The translations under genes and the position numbers were made by a program. A stretch of 64,000 bases of DNA, taken from assembly GCA_039801465.1 (NCBI GenBank), contig JBDRUT010000005.1:33758-97757 (forward strand), read 5' to 3'. The stretch's first letter is position 1. The number at the start of each line of letters is the position of its first letter. This DNA is from JAOABV01 sp039801465. GTDB lineage: Bacteria > Hydrothermota > Tepidihabitantia > Tepidihabitantales > CAIPLT01. Positions 27,570 through 36,238 of this stretch are shown piece by piece. The notes under the pieces are model-generated. The model did not search any database, was not told the origin of the DNA, and was given only the letters and a program-made list of their open reading frames with translations.

Positions 27570-28526
27570 TTAAAAACCGATTTCAATCATCTTACCGGTT
27601 TTAGTAATCAAAATCCCTTGCATTCCTAACGAAGAAATCAGTTCTGCACCTCGTTCGGCACCTAAAACAAAGACTGCAGTTGCATAAGCATCCGCATCAA
27701 CCGTTTTATCGGCAATAACCGTAACGCTTACAAGATTGTCAATCGTATCAGCAATGGGTTGACCCGTCTTGGGATTAATGATATGAGTATATTTTTTGTT
27801 ACCTTTTTGAATGAATTTTTCGTAACTGCCCGAAGTAGAAATTGATTGATTTTTTATCTTGACCGCCCTAATTGCTCCTTTGCCAAATGGATTTCTAATG
27901 CCAATCTTGTAAGTTCGGTTGCCAAAACAAACGATATCACCACCGGCATCAATTAGCCCTGATTTAACCCCTGAATTTTTCGCGACTTCGCAAGCCTTAT
28001 CAACCGCATAACCAACAGCAAGACCGCCTAAATCGAGCTCCATTCCAGGTTGTAAGTATATTGAGTCATCAACAATACGAATTTTTTTATAATTTATTAG
28101 ACTAACAAGTGAACTATCAAAGTTTTTCTCTGCAATTGGACTTTGCTTGGTATCAAGACTATCAAATCCCCAAGATATCATTGCCGGCCTTACTGTAATA
28201 TCAAAGGCACCAGCGGATTTTTCTGACACCTCGATTGCTTTTATTATCAATTCTTTCAGTTCTGGTGACATTTTAGCCGAGCCTTTTTTATTGAGTTGGT
28301 AAATTTCGCTCTCTTTGATATAAACTGATGCTACTGTATCTATATGACGAAGTGTTTGAATTATTTTTCTAATTGACCTTTTGGCTTGAATTGAATCAGA
28401 AGCAAAAATTTTAATTGTTACATAACTACCAAAAATAAAATCATTATATTGAAAAAAACTCTCTTGGGTTTTGGAACAGAACAGCGCTAAACATATAAAA
28501 AAAATAAAAATTAGTTTTGATTTCAT
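27570..28526 (-). CDS. apbE: FAD:protein FMN transferase, lipoprotein
   Basis: ApbE attaches FMN to a Thr or Ser of exported redox proteins. The 318-residue protein begins with a lipoprotein signal (lipobox LALFC, Cys17). Family motifs are present: GLAVGYAVDKA, GLIDAGGDIVCFG, STSGSYEKFI and HIINPKTGQPI. No Rnf or Nqr target gene occurs nearby. The promoter TTGACA-17-TAACAT ends six bases before the ATG, so the mRNA should be leaderless. First gene of an apbE-amrS-DUF4321 unit. Confidence 0.95.
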   Translation of the reverse strand: MKSKLIFIFFICLALFCSKTQESFFQYNDFIFGSYVTIKIFASDSIQAKRSIRKIIQTLRHIDTVASVYIKESEIYQLNKKGSAKMSPELKELIIKAIEVSEKSAGAFDITVRPAMISWGFDSLDTKQSPIAEKNFDSSLVSLINYKKIRIVDDSIYLQPGMELDLGGLAVGYAVDKACEVAKNSGVKSGLIDAGGDIVCFGNRTYKIGIRNPFGKGAIRAVKIKNQSISTSGSYEKFIQKGNKKYTHIINPKTGQPIADTIDNLVSVTVIADKTVDADAYATAVFVLGAERGAELISSLGMQGILITKTGKMIEIGF

Positions 28527-28532
28527 TAACTA

Positions 28533-28561
28533 ATGTTAGAGATAATTTCAATCCGTGTCAA
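28533..28561 (-). promoter_or_regulatory. Promoter of apbE, leaderless arrangement
   Basis: TTGACA (28556-28561), 17-base spacer, TAACAT (28533-28538). Only six bases separate the -10 box from the ATG at 28526, so +1 should be the A of ATG. Confidence 0.65.
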
Positions 28562-28936
28562 GTTCTTTACTACGAGAACTCTGCGAAATCATTTTTTGCT
28601 AATAACCGAAAGGTCTTCTGTTTAATAAATAAATATTCACATCGGACGAATCACTGATTTTTCTCCTGTTTTTCTGTGTCTTCCGTGTTTTCAGTAGCAC
28701 TTTTCAAAACGCTCTATCTTATTATAAACCGACGATTAATCTTTCTTAATTCTTTATAATTGGCTCGGGTTGTATTTTGCACAGTATCTTTTATCCTTAA
28801 ACAAATGTTGGAAATTAACCATTGCTAATTTAAGAACTTGTTTCATATACTTATACTTATTATTATCTGTAAAGTATATCTTGGGGGATTTGTTTTGAAA
28901 ATACTTAATGACAATTTTAATCTATTTTGATTTAAC
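28562..28936. other. Gene-free stretch
   Basis: 375 bases with no gene. Around 28655-28705 is the phrase TTTTCTGTGTCTTCCGTG, a short AT-rich sequence type often scattered between genes in environmental genomes. Confidence 0.45.
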
Positions 28937-30100
28937 TTAGTATACTTCTAAAAAGAAACACCGCAGATACTCACTTTCCGGCATATTTAATAGAACCGGA
29001 TGGTCAGGTCCTTGAGTTGTGCGGTCAATTATCTTAAAAGTCTTACCAGTATCTTGTGCCGCTTGGGATAACACATCCAGTAAATCCTGCCAGAAAAGAT
29101 AATGGGAACAAGTGCAACTTACTAAAATTCCACCTTCAGCCAGAAGTTTCATTGCTTGGAGATTAATATCTTTATAACCTTTTATGCCTTGCGGTTTTTC
29201 TGAAAGTTTCTTAAAGAATGGTGGTGGGTCGAGCACAATAATATCAAATTTTCTTTTTTCTTGATTTAATTCTCTTAAAACAATGAAGGCATCACCTTTT
29301 ATGAATTTACAGACATTATGCACTTTATTAAGTTTAGCATTTTCTCGTGCTAATTCTAATGCTGCTTCTGAAGCATCAATTCCGAGTACTTCTTTAGCAC
29401 CACCCTTTGCCGCATTTAAAGAAAACCCGCCAGTGTAACAGAAGACATCCAAGACCGATTTTCCTTTACTCATTGCCTGAACTTTTTGACGAGTTATCCT
29501 TTGGTCATAGAAAAAACCGGTCTTTTGGCCAGCTTGAATATTGACGATATACTTTACGCCGTTTTCCGAAATTATTACCGGCGCTAAAAGGTCGCCGTAG
29601 AGCAAACTCTCGCGCCGAGGTAAATTTTCTGCGTCGCGTAAGCGAAAGTCGTTCTTTTCGAAAACTGCAGTCGGATTAAAGATATTTTTCAGAGCAGAAA
29701 CAATTAAATCCTGCCGCATATCCATACCCGCGGAATAAGTTTGGAGCACAAAAGTATTGGCATACTTATCGATTACAACTCCAGGTAACCCATCACTTTC
29801 GCCATAGACCAATCGGAAATCATTTTCATTTGGCAGTATTGTCTTTCGATAGGCATAGGCTTTCCTGATTCGATTCTCAAAAAAATTAACATTTAGCGGT
29901 TCTTTTTTATCGGAATAGAGTCGAATTCTAATTAGCGAATTTTTATTATAAAGACCGCTACCAATAAAATGATTGTGTTCATAAACAAAGACAACATCAC
30001 CGGTCTCAGGATTGCCTTCTACTTTTTTAACTTCATTCGAAAAAATCCAGAAATGGCGTTGGCGAGTCTTTTTTCTGATAACATGTACTTTTTTAGGCAT
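28937..30100 (-). CDS. Class I rRNA methyltransferase, RlmI/RlmK-like with PUA domain
   Basis: A 387-residue SAM-dependent methyltransferase of the RlmI (23S rRNA cytosine-C5) group. The N-terminal PUA domain (about 1-75) starts KKVHVIRKKTRQRHFWIFSNE. An EEHAD-type middle domain is followed by the Rossmann methyltransferase with VLDVFCYTGGFSLNAAKGG and IIVLDPPPFF, plus SCTCSHYLFWQDL in the place of the catalytic Cys region. It lies 62 bases after recJ on the same strand and is probably its operon partner. The exact target base is not decided by sequence alone. Confidence 0.9.
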   Translation of the reverse strand: MPKKVHVIRKKTRQRHFWIFSNEVKKVEGNPETGDVVFVYEHNHFIGSGLYNKNSLIRIRLYSDKKEPLNVNFFENRIRKAYAYRKTILPNENDFRLVYGESDGLPGVVIDKYANTFVLQTYSAGMDMRQDLIVSALKNIFNPTAVFEKNDFRLRDAENLPRRESLLYGDLLAPVIISENGVKYIVNIQAGQKTGFFYDQRITRQKVQAMSKGKSVLDVFCYTGGFSLNAAKGGAKEVLGIDASEAALELARENAKLNKVHNVCKFIKGDAFIVLRELNQEKRKFDIIVLDPPPFFKKLSEKPQGIKGYKDINLQAMKLLAEGGILVSCTCSHYLFWQDLLDVLSQAAQDTGKTFKIIDRTTQGPDHPVLLNMPESEYLRCFFLEVY

Positions 30101-30162
30101 ACTCGTTGTTAAAAATCAAAGTCCCAAACTACAACCACTATAATGTTCGGTTACTAATAAGT

Positions 30163-31791
30163 TTAATATGTGGTGGCTAAATCTAATATCGTAATCTCTA
30201 AGTTGTCATCAAAGGTATATAGAATATCATAGGTATTACCTGACGGATTTACCGGAAGATTTGGTGCGCATTCAAGTTTTAATTCAGGTTTTTTCCAATA
30301 GATGATTTTCCCATCTTCTTTAGTTAAATTTGTTTTTGGACTAATTAGAACCGGCGTTGGGTTTGCTTCACCAAAAGGTGCGAGTTTTTTAAACTCCTCA
30401 GTGATCTCATCTAATGGTAAAATCATCTCAGCAATAAGTTTATTTTCTTTAATGATATTTCCAGCAAAATTCTCTTTAGCATACTTTTTAGCCGACTTAA
30501 TAAAATTCTTTAATTTCTGTTTCGGCAGAGTAAATCCACAGGCTTTTTTATGACCACCAAAATCAGTAAAATAGGAACTATGGGCTTTAAGCAGTTCAAT
30601 CAAATCAACACCATTAATACCTCGGCATTCACCAACCCAGTCATCGTTTCTTAGTCCCATAACAATTGTTGGTAGTTGGTATATATCTTTAAGTCTGCCT
30701 GCGCAATGTCCTAATGCTTTTAAGGATAACCGCTCGTCATAGACTAAAATTATACCTTCGCCCACATCCTTAACTTGTTCGGCAATATAGCAATTATGCT
30801 TTGCGGATTCGCGCCATTCTTGACTCAGTTTATATAGTTCTTGTGCCCACTGATAACAAGCATCATAGTTTTGGTTAAGAAAATAATCGCATGCTTGATT
30901 ACCATTTGCCGAACTAAAAAGCGGAATTATTTCTCCAAAGAACTTTTCTGTAGTCAAATTGTCTCGGCTCATTCCGACGACATCAAATACCGCTTTGACC
31001 GCATTATTTTTAATATTAATTAGTTCTTTTAACCCCAATTTTGCAAAGATTCGATTTTCGTCAATTAAGGGAACTCGGTCAGCAATTGTGCCTAAAGCAG
31101 TTATGGGTAATAAATCCGGTAAAAGTGAGAAGTATTCCTCAGGACTAACTTTTAAGTGTTTTTCAACTAATGCCAAAGAAACCTTTAAAGCAACACCTAC
31201 ACCTGAAAGAAAAGAGAAAGGATATTTTGAATCAGTACGTTTAGGATTGACATTAGCCACAGAGTTGGGCAATTTGTCTAAAACTTCATGATGGTCAGTA
31301 ACAATAACATCAACACCGTTTTTTTGGATGATATCAATTTCTTGATTATTCGTAATACCGCAATCAACTGTAATGATTAATTTAACACCCGAATCTTGGA
31401 ACTCTTTTACTTTATCTGGGCTCAATCCATGACGCTCTTTACCTTTTTGGGGTATATAAAACAAGGGTTGACCTTTGATTGCTTTCAGTGTCTGATATAA
31501 AACAACGATTGCGGTAATACCATCTAAGTCTTCATGCCCCCAGATAAGTATTGGTTCTCTATTGGCAATTGCTTTTTGGATTCGGGTTATTGCCGGGTCA
31601 ATATCTGGTAATAAAGAATTAGGATGGAGATATTTAATTTCCGGATTAAGAAACTTGATAACATCTGGAATGGTTCTAATGTTTCTTAGATATAACAATT
31701 GAGCCAAGCCGGGATTAAGATTGACCTTGCCCTGTAATTCGGAATAAAAATTATGCCAATCCGATAAAGGTAATTGTTTTATTTGCCACAT
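30163..31791 (-). CDS. recJ: Single-stranded-DNA-specific 5'-3' exonuclease RecJ
   Basis: RecJ degrades single-stranded DNA in recombination and repair. The 542 residues show the DHH phosphoesterase motifs: HEDLDGITAI near residue 86, VDCGITN, VTDHHEVLD near 163, then DHHA1 motif GGHKKACGFTL near 415 and a C-terminal OB-like part. The length is near the usual 550-580. The start MWQIKQLPLSDW at 31791 and its upstream region are duplicated (31781-31902), the outer copy carrying the best promoter. Confidence 0.94.
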   Translation of the reverse strand: MWQIKQLPLSDWHNFYSELQGKVNLNPGLAQLLYLRNIRTIPDVIKFLNPEIKYLHPNSLLPDIDPAITRIQKAIANREPILIWGHEDLDGITAIVVLYQTLKAIKGQPLFYIPQKGKERHGLSPDKVKEFQDSGVKLIITVDCGITNNQEIDIIQKNGVDVIVTDHHEVLDKLPNSVANVNPKRTDSKYPFSFLSGVGVALKVSLALVEKHLKVSPEEYFSLLPDLLPITALGTIADRVPLIDENRIFAKLGLKELINIKNNAVKAVFDVVGMSRDNLTTEKFFGEIIPLFSSANGNQACDYFLNQNYDACYQWAQELYKLSQEWRESAKHNCYIAEQVKDVGEGIILVYDERLSLKALGHCAGRLKDIYQLPTIVMGLRNDDWVGECRGINGVDLIELLKAHSSYFTDFGGHKKACGFTLPKQKLKNFIKSAKKYAKENFAGNIIKENKLIAEMILPLDEITEEFKKLAPFGEANPTPVLISPKTNLTKEDGKIIYWKKPELKLECAPNLPVNPSGNTYDILYTFDDNLEITILDLATTY

Positions 31792-31902
31792 AAAAAAATA
31801 TGTTTATTGCCTAAAGTTTTAACAATAATTATAGAATAGAGTATTTGCCACATAAAAAATATATTTATTGCTAAAGTTTAACAATAATTATAAAACAGAG
31901 TA
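31781..31902 (-). repeat. Tandem duplication of recJ start and upstream region
   Basis: Two copies of about 61 bases with a 62-base offset. Each runs from ACTCT(A/G)TT(C/T)TATAAT through a T-run to ATGTGGCAAAT. They differ by three substitutions and three single-base gaps in homopolymers. The outer copy thus has its own recJ-like start (ATG at 31853) that soon meets a stop. Confidence 0.9.
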
Positions 31903-31915
31903 ATGCCAAAGTCAA
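31887..31915 (-). promoter_or_regulatory. Promoter of recJ (outer copy)
   Basis: TTGACT (31910-31915), 17-base spacer, TATAAT (31887-31892). The inner copy keeps TATAAT but has no comparable -35 box. Confidence 0.65.
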
Positions 31916-32002
31916 CAAGTATAGTAGAATTTGGATTATGAACTGGATATTATGTCTTGGCATCGCATCAAGTTCGCCTTTAGCAGCGTCATCTTCTATA
32001 TA

Positions 32003-32030
32003 TTGACTTTAAGTCTATTTTCAGTAATCT
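32003..32030 (+). promoter_or_regulatory. Promoter of the GlmU-like gene, leaderless arrangement
   Basis: TTGACT (32003-32008), 16-base spacer, TAATCT (32025-32030), then eight bases to the ATG at 32039. No Shine-Dalgarno is present. Confidence 0.5.
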
Positions 32031-32038
32031 AAGATATT

Positions 32039-33229
32039 ATGATTTATATTTATGAAGATGAATATTTTCGAAATTTTTTGCCTTTAGTCTATTTTCGGTC
32101 AGTGGCTGATTTATATTGTGGTCGTTTTACACTTTTGGAGAAATATCAGAAACTCTACCCTCAAGAAAAATTTGGGTTGTTAGTCCGACCAATTCTTAGT
32201 ACACTGCTACAAGAAAAATATCCGCAGATCGCAGTCAATAATTTAGTATCAGATAATAATCTATCACTATTTCTATCCAGCCGAGCCCGACTTAAACAAC
32301 CGATTGATATTAAAGGTGACGAAGAAATTTTTGTCGATATTCACCAAGATATTGTTGGTTTAAGAGTTAAAAATTCAAGAATAAAAAAAATTCCGCTTAA
32401 GACTAAGGAGATTCGCAAATTAAAATTACCCCATAAAGAGATTTCCGCACTCAGTATGAAATATCCTTGGGAATTGATTGCCTATAATCATCAGGAACTA
32501 ATTGATGATTTTAGTGATTCAGGGATTTTCGGGCAGATGAGTCAGCAGGCAATTATTTTAGGTAATACCAACAAACTCTATATTGGGCAAGGAGCAGAGA
32601 TTGAGCCCGGCGTAGTCATTGATTTACGCGATGGGCCGGTTTATATTGATAACAATGCCAAAATCTTGACTTTATCCAAAATCAGTGGTCCGGCATATAT
32701 TGGCAAAAATACTATTATTGACCAAGGAAAAATTAGTAATGGCACTACCATCGGGGAAAATTGTCGAGTTTCTGGAGAAGTTGAAGCGTCTATTCTGCAA
32801 GGTTTTGTCAACAAACACCACTATGGTTTTCTTGGCCATTCTTATATTGCTGAATGGGTCAATCTTGGTGCCGGGACTACTAATTCTGATTTGAAGAATA
32901 ACTATTCAACTGTAAAAGTTAAAATTGGAAAAAAATTAATTGATACCCATCAGTTGAAAATCGGTTGTTTTATTGGTGACCATACTAAAACCGCGATTGG
33001 CACAATGATTCCTACAGGTGCGGTTTTTGGTGTATTTGCCAATGTCTTAGCCCCGACAAAATCAATTCCTAATTTTTATTGGGAAAAAGGTAAACGCTGG
33101 CAATTGGAAAAAGCGATTACAACAGCCAAAACAGTGATGGCGCGACGGAATATTGTTTTGAGCAAAAACTACGAAGAACTAATGCGTAAAATATATAAAG
33201 AAAGCTCGGGAAAAAATCGCTTTCATTGA
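32039..33229 (+). CDS. GlmU-like sugar nucleotidyltransferase with left-handed beta-helix
   Basis: A 396-residue protein resembling the alternative GlmU type known from Bacteroidetes-related phyla, thought to make UDP-GlcNAc for the cell wall. The N-terminal half begins IYEDEYFRNFLPLVYFRSVADLYCG, typical of this group. The C-terminal half has hexapeptide repeats (IGQGAEIEPGVVID, IGKNTIIDQGKISNGTTIGE) and AEWVNLGAGTTNSDLKNNYS near the expected acetyltransferase site. No classical GlmU is seen in the window. The exact sugar substrate is uncertain. Confidence 0.82.
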   Translation: MIYIYEDEYFRNFLPLVYFRSVADLYCGRFTLLEKYQKLYPQEKFGLLVRPILSTLLQEKYPQIAVNNLVSDNNLSLFLSSRARLKQPIDIKGDEEIFVDIHQDIVGLRVKNSRIKKIPLKTKEIRKLKLPHKEISALSMKYPWELIAYNHQELIDDFSDSGIFGQMSQQAIILGNTNKLYIGQGAEIEPGVVIDLRDGPVYIDNNAKILTLSKISGPAYIGKNTIIDQGKISNGTTIGENCRVSGEVEASILQGFVNKHHYGFLGHSYIAEWVNLGAGTTNSDLKNNYSTVKVKIGKKLIDTHQLKIGCFIGDHTKTAIGTMIPTGAVFGVFANVLAPTKSIPNFYWEKGKRWQLEKAITTAKTVMARRNIVLSKNYEELMRKIYKESSGKNRFH

Positions 33230-33529
33230 TTACAGCAAGTAAAAGAATGATTATCACAATTGATAAATCAAAGATATTATCACTGATGTCGCAAATTCTC
33301 TATACAATCAAGATTTTGCCGGAAATCTCTTATAAAACATGGATAAAAAACCTTATGCAGCAGTGTAGTAAGTCGCATAGAGAATAACGCAGTGCTTGAG
33401 ATTCTCTAAAAATCAACCTGGCTTATGCTCACCCGACCCTAGCCCAGGGCTAGCCCCCATAAAGCAAAATCTATATCTTTTAAGTTTACAAGTACTTATT
33501 GAAATAGTTGCGAACAAAACTATTTACAC
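33230..33529. other. Gene-free stretch with GC-rich palindrome
   Basis: 300 bases between two convergent genes with no gene. It contains the inverted repeat CTAGCCC-A-GGGCTAG at 33439-33453, also represented at 62557-62588, which could serve as a bidirectional terminator. Confidence 0.5.
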
Positions 33530-33607
33530 TTACTCTATAATAACCACCAACTTATATGGATGGCCACTTTTAATTTTCACTTCTATAAACTCACCTGCTT
33601 TTAGATT
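33530..33607 (-). pseudogene. Second copy of the rimO 3' end
   Basis: Starting within the rimO stop region, 25 codons plus TAA repeat the end of rimO with a 79-base offset. The copy reads NLKAGEFIEVKIKSGHPYKL against NLKPGDFVAVKIKDAQPYKL in the gene. The frame is intact and nearly all replacements are conservative or silent. It has no start codon of its own, so it is a relic of a TRAM-domain end. Confidence 0.85.
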
Positions 33608-34925
33608 ATTTATCTAAAACAGCCAAAAGCTTGTATGGCTGGGCATCTTTAATTTTCACTGCAACAAAATCACCAGGTTTTAGATTCTTTCCTTTTATCT
33701 CAACAACTGCATCAATCTCTGGTGCATCAAATTCAGTTCGTGCTAATGTTTTATGATAAGTAGTGTTATCAACTATTACTTTTATTCTTTTACCGATAAA
33801 ACTTTGCATACGGGCTAGGGAAATCCGTTGCTGGGTTTTCATTATTAAATCCCTTCGTTCTTTTTTTACTTTTTCTGGAATTTGATTAGGCAGGTCATAT
33901 GCAATTGTACCGGGCTCCCGAGAATAAGTAAAACATCCCAGATGAGCGAATTTTTGTTCTTGTACAAATTTTAGCAGTTGTTCAAAGTCCTTTTCTGTTT
34001 CACATGGGAACCCGACAATTAAACTTGTGCGAATTGCCATATTGGGTATTTTTCTTAATTTATTAATAAGTTGTTCAACCTGTTTCCGAGTATAAGGTCG
34101 GTTCATTAACTTTAATATCTTATCTGAGATATGTTGTAATGGCAAATCAACATAACGACAAATCCTAAAGTTATTTTGATACACTTGAATCAACTTATCA
34201 GTCCAATGAGCCGGATGAGTATAAAGCACTCTTAGCCATTTGATATCTTTTATCTTCACAAGATTTATTAGTAATTTTGCCAGCGATAATTCGCCATAAA
34301 TATCTTTGCCATATAAGGTTGTGTCTTGAGCAACTAAGATTATTTCTTTAATTCCGATTTGGCTAAGATTTTTTGATTCCTCCACAATATCTTTTATTTT
34401 ACGACTACGAAAACGGCCTCGTATTGATGGAATTAAACAGTAAGTACAAAAATTATCACAGCCGTCAGCAATTTTTAAGTAGGCATAGTGATTAGTACTA
34501 ATCAATCTCGGTGTCTGATAATTACATAAATAGGTTGGTTTATCCAGAACTTTTACCAATCGATTTTTGTCCGAAGCGGATAAATCAGTAATTACTTTGA
34601 CAATTTCGGTTAAACTATCAAGACCAATTACGCCATCAATCTCAGGAAATTTATCTATTAAAGTATCTTTATATCTTTGAGACAGACAACCAGCAATAAT
34701 AACTTTTTTTATCTTACTTTTTTTCTTATAAGTGATTACTTTCTGAATCCATTGTTCTGCTTCTTTAACTGCAGATTTAAGAAACGCACAAGTATTGATA
34801 ATACAAATATCCGAGTTTTGCCAATCTAAAGTTAATGTATAATTATTCTGTGCTAAATAACCTAAGATAATTTCAGAATCAACAAGATTTTTGGGACAGC
34901 CTAAAGAAATAACAGAAACAATCAC
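33606..34925 (-). CDS. rimO: Ribosomal protein S12 methylthiotransferase RimO
   Basis: RimO adds a methylthio group to an Asp of ribosomal protein S12. The 439 residues contain the UPF0004 domain (VSVISLGCPKNLVDSE at the start, a conserved Cys in INTCAFL), the radical SAM domain with C-x3-C-x2-C in DGCDNFCTYCLIPSIRGRFR, and a C-terminal TRAM domain (about 370-439). The ATG overlaps the preceding thioesterase gene by four bases. Third gene of the lolA unit. The last codons occur again downstream. Confidence 0.95.
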   Translation of the reverse strand: MIVSVISLGCPKNLVDSEIILGYLAQNNYTLTLDWQNSDICIINTCAFLKSAVKEAEQWIQKVITYKKKSKIKKVIIAGCLSQRYKDTLIDKFPEIDGVIGLDSLTEIVKVITDLSASDKNRLVKVLDKPTYLCNYQTPRLISTNHYAYLKIADGCDNFCTYCLIPSIRGRFRSRKIKDIVEESKNLSQIGIKEIILVAQDTTLYGKDIYGELSLAKLLINLVKIKDIKWLRVLYTHPAHWTDKLIQVYQNNFRICRYVDLPLQHISDKILKLMNRPYTRKQVEQLINKLRKIPNMAIRTSLIVGFPCETEKDFEQLLKFVQEQKFAHLGCFTYSREPGTIAYDLPNQIPEKVKKERRDLIMKTQQRISLARMQSFIGKRIKVIVDNTTYHKTLARTEFDAPEIDAVVEIKGKNLKPGDFVAVKIKDAQPYKLLAVLDK

Positions 34926-35317
34926 TGGTTAGCCCGGACCATTTTAGCGCTGGCAGTGGCAATTAATGTTCCTTCTTGGTCTTTGATATAAGCCGAACCT
35001 AAAAGAAGTTTTCCCCGATTTTTTTCAATTATGCCAATAATCGTTACTGACTTGTTTGTCAGTAAAGGCTTTTTATATCGGACGGTCAATTCTCCGGTTA
35101 CCGCATCAACTCCACAAGTTCGACATGCCCAGGCAATTGCTTCGTCTAATAAAGTCGCAACAATTCCTCCATGGATAATATCTTGAAAACCCTCATATTC
35201 TTTACTCGGTGTAAATGTTGTTTGAACACCATTAGGAATTGGAGTAAACTTTAGTTTTAATCCTATTGGGTTATCTTTGCCACAGGCAAAACAGGCGTCA
35301 CTATTTTTTACAATCAT
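34922..35317 (-). CDS. PaaI-type hotdog thioesterase
   Basis: A 131-residue single hotdog-fold protein. The active-site stretch is IIHGGIVATLLDEAIAWA near residues 47-64, the HGG...DE pattern of PaaI-like acyl-CoA thioesterases. Cysteines in SDACFACGKDNPIGL near the start resemble a subgroup with an N-terminal Cys pair. It overlaps both lolA and rimO by four bases, so translation is probably coupled. The acyl substrate cannot be told from sequence. Confidence 0.85.
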   Translation of the reverse strand: MIVKNSDACFACGKDNPIGLKLKFTPIPNGVQTTFTPSKEYEGFQDIIHGGIVATLLDEAIAWACRTCGVDAVTGELTVRYKKPLLTNKSVTIIGIIEKNRGKLLLGSAYIKDQEGTLIATASAKMVRANQ

Positions 35318-35931
35318 TTAATTACTTCAACTCCTTTAGGAATTGTAAAAGTAAAAAGTTTTGAAGAGAGTTTTTTATTGATTATTAGATTTTGCAATTG
35401 AAATTCGATTTCATTTTTCGAGGCATCACTAAATAAGAAACGTTCAATTAAATTAGATTTTTTATTGACATAAAATTTTAAGTCCGTAAAAAGGGTTGAT
35501 TGATGAGAGGTATCTCGAGATAATTCCCATACCCAAAAATCCGATTTTTCCGACAATTTAAATTTCAAAGAATCTTCTAATAAAGCATCAAAAATCTTAA
35601 AGAAATTAACCGACAAATTTTGCGGCTGAATATAAACCGTCTTTTTTTGTGGAAGATAGATATAGAGATTGATGCTATCTAAAACAATTATCTGTGGTTC
35701 TGGGCTTATAACTTCTAAGCGACTAAAGCAGGGGCGGGCAATAAAAAATTTACCTTCAAATTGTCGACAAGTACCTTCAAATTCAGAACAAACCGTTTGA
35801 ATAAATTTACCTTGCATAGTTTTAATCTGAGAATAATTGTTTTTCAATTTATTAAATAATTCTCCCTGTTTAGGATAAACTAATCCTATGAAGAAAATTA
35901 CTGAAGTTATAACCAAAAACAATTTTCGCAT
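35314..35931 (-). CDS. lolA: Outer membrane lipoprotein carrier protein LolA
   Basis: LolA carries lipoproteins through the periplasm to the outer membrane, which argues for a diderm envelope. The roughly 205-residue protein has a signal peptide (about 1-20) and the family's opening helix pattern NYSQIKTMQGKFIQTVCSE, followed by beta strands of the incomplete barrel. The ATG at 35931 is chosen, with AAAGG upstream; a TTG two codons earlier is less likely. It heads a three-gene unit driven by the promoter at 35990-36018. Confidence 0.85.
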   Translation of the reverse strand: MRKLFLVITSVIFFIGLVYPKQGELFNKLKNNYSQIKTMQGKFIQTVCSEFEGTCRQFEGKFFIARPCFSRLEVISPEPQIIVLDSINLYIYLPQKKTVYIQPQNLSVNFFKIFDALLEDSLKFKLSEKSDFWVWELSRDTSHQSTLFTDLKFYVNKKSNLIERFLFSDASKNEIEFQLQNLIINKKLSSKLFTFTIPKGVEVIK

Positions 35932-35989
35932 ATTCAAACCTTTAATTCTAAAAATTTACTTTCAGTTTTGTAATCTACAAGTTTAAGTC

Positions 35990-36018
35990 ATTATAAATTC
36001 TATTCTACAACTCGTCAA
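35990..36018 (-). promoter_or_regulatory. Promoter of lolA-thioesterase-rimO
   Basis: TTGACG (36013-36018), 17-base spacer, TATAAT (35990-35995). Confidence 0.6.
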
Positions 36019-36202
36019 TATACAAATTACAATATGCCCAGATCAGTTACAATGAATATATGAGATATGTCAAATAGACTGTTGTTGATACATTTTTTAA
36101 TGTTCTTTTAATAGATAATAAAAATTATTTGCAGTATGTAATTATTTTGGGAGCCAGAAATAAAAGAGTTTTTTGAGGAACTTTTGTTAAGAAAATATTA
36201 GA

Positions 36203-36230
36203 TTGACAAGACGAAATTTAATAATAGTAT
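36203..36230 (+). promoter_or_regulatory. Promoter of asd, leaderless arrangement
   Basis: TTGACA (36203-36208), 16-base spacer, TAGTAT (36225-36230); TATTAT three bases on is an alternative. Eight bases separate the -10 from the ATG and there is no Shine-Dalgarno. Confidence 0.55.
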
Positions 36231-36238
36231 TATATAAT

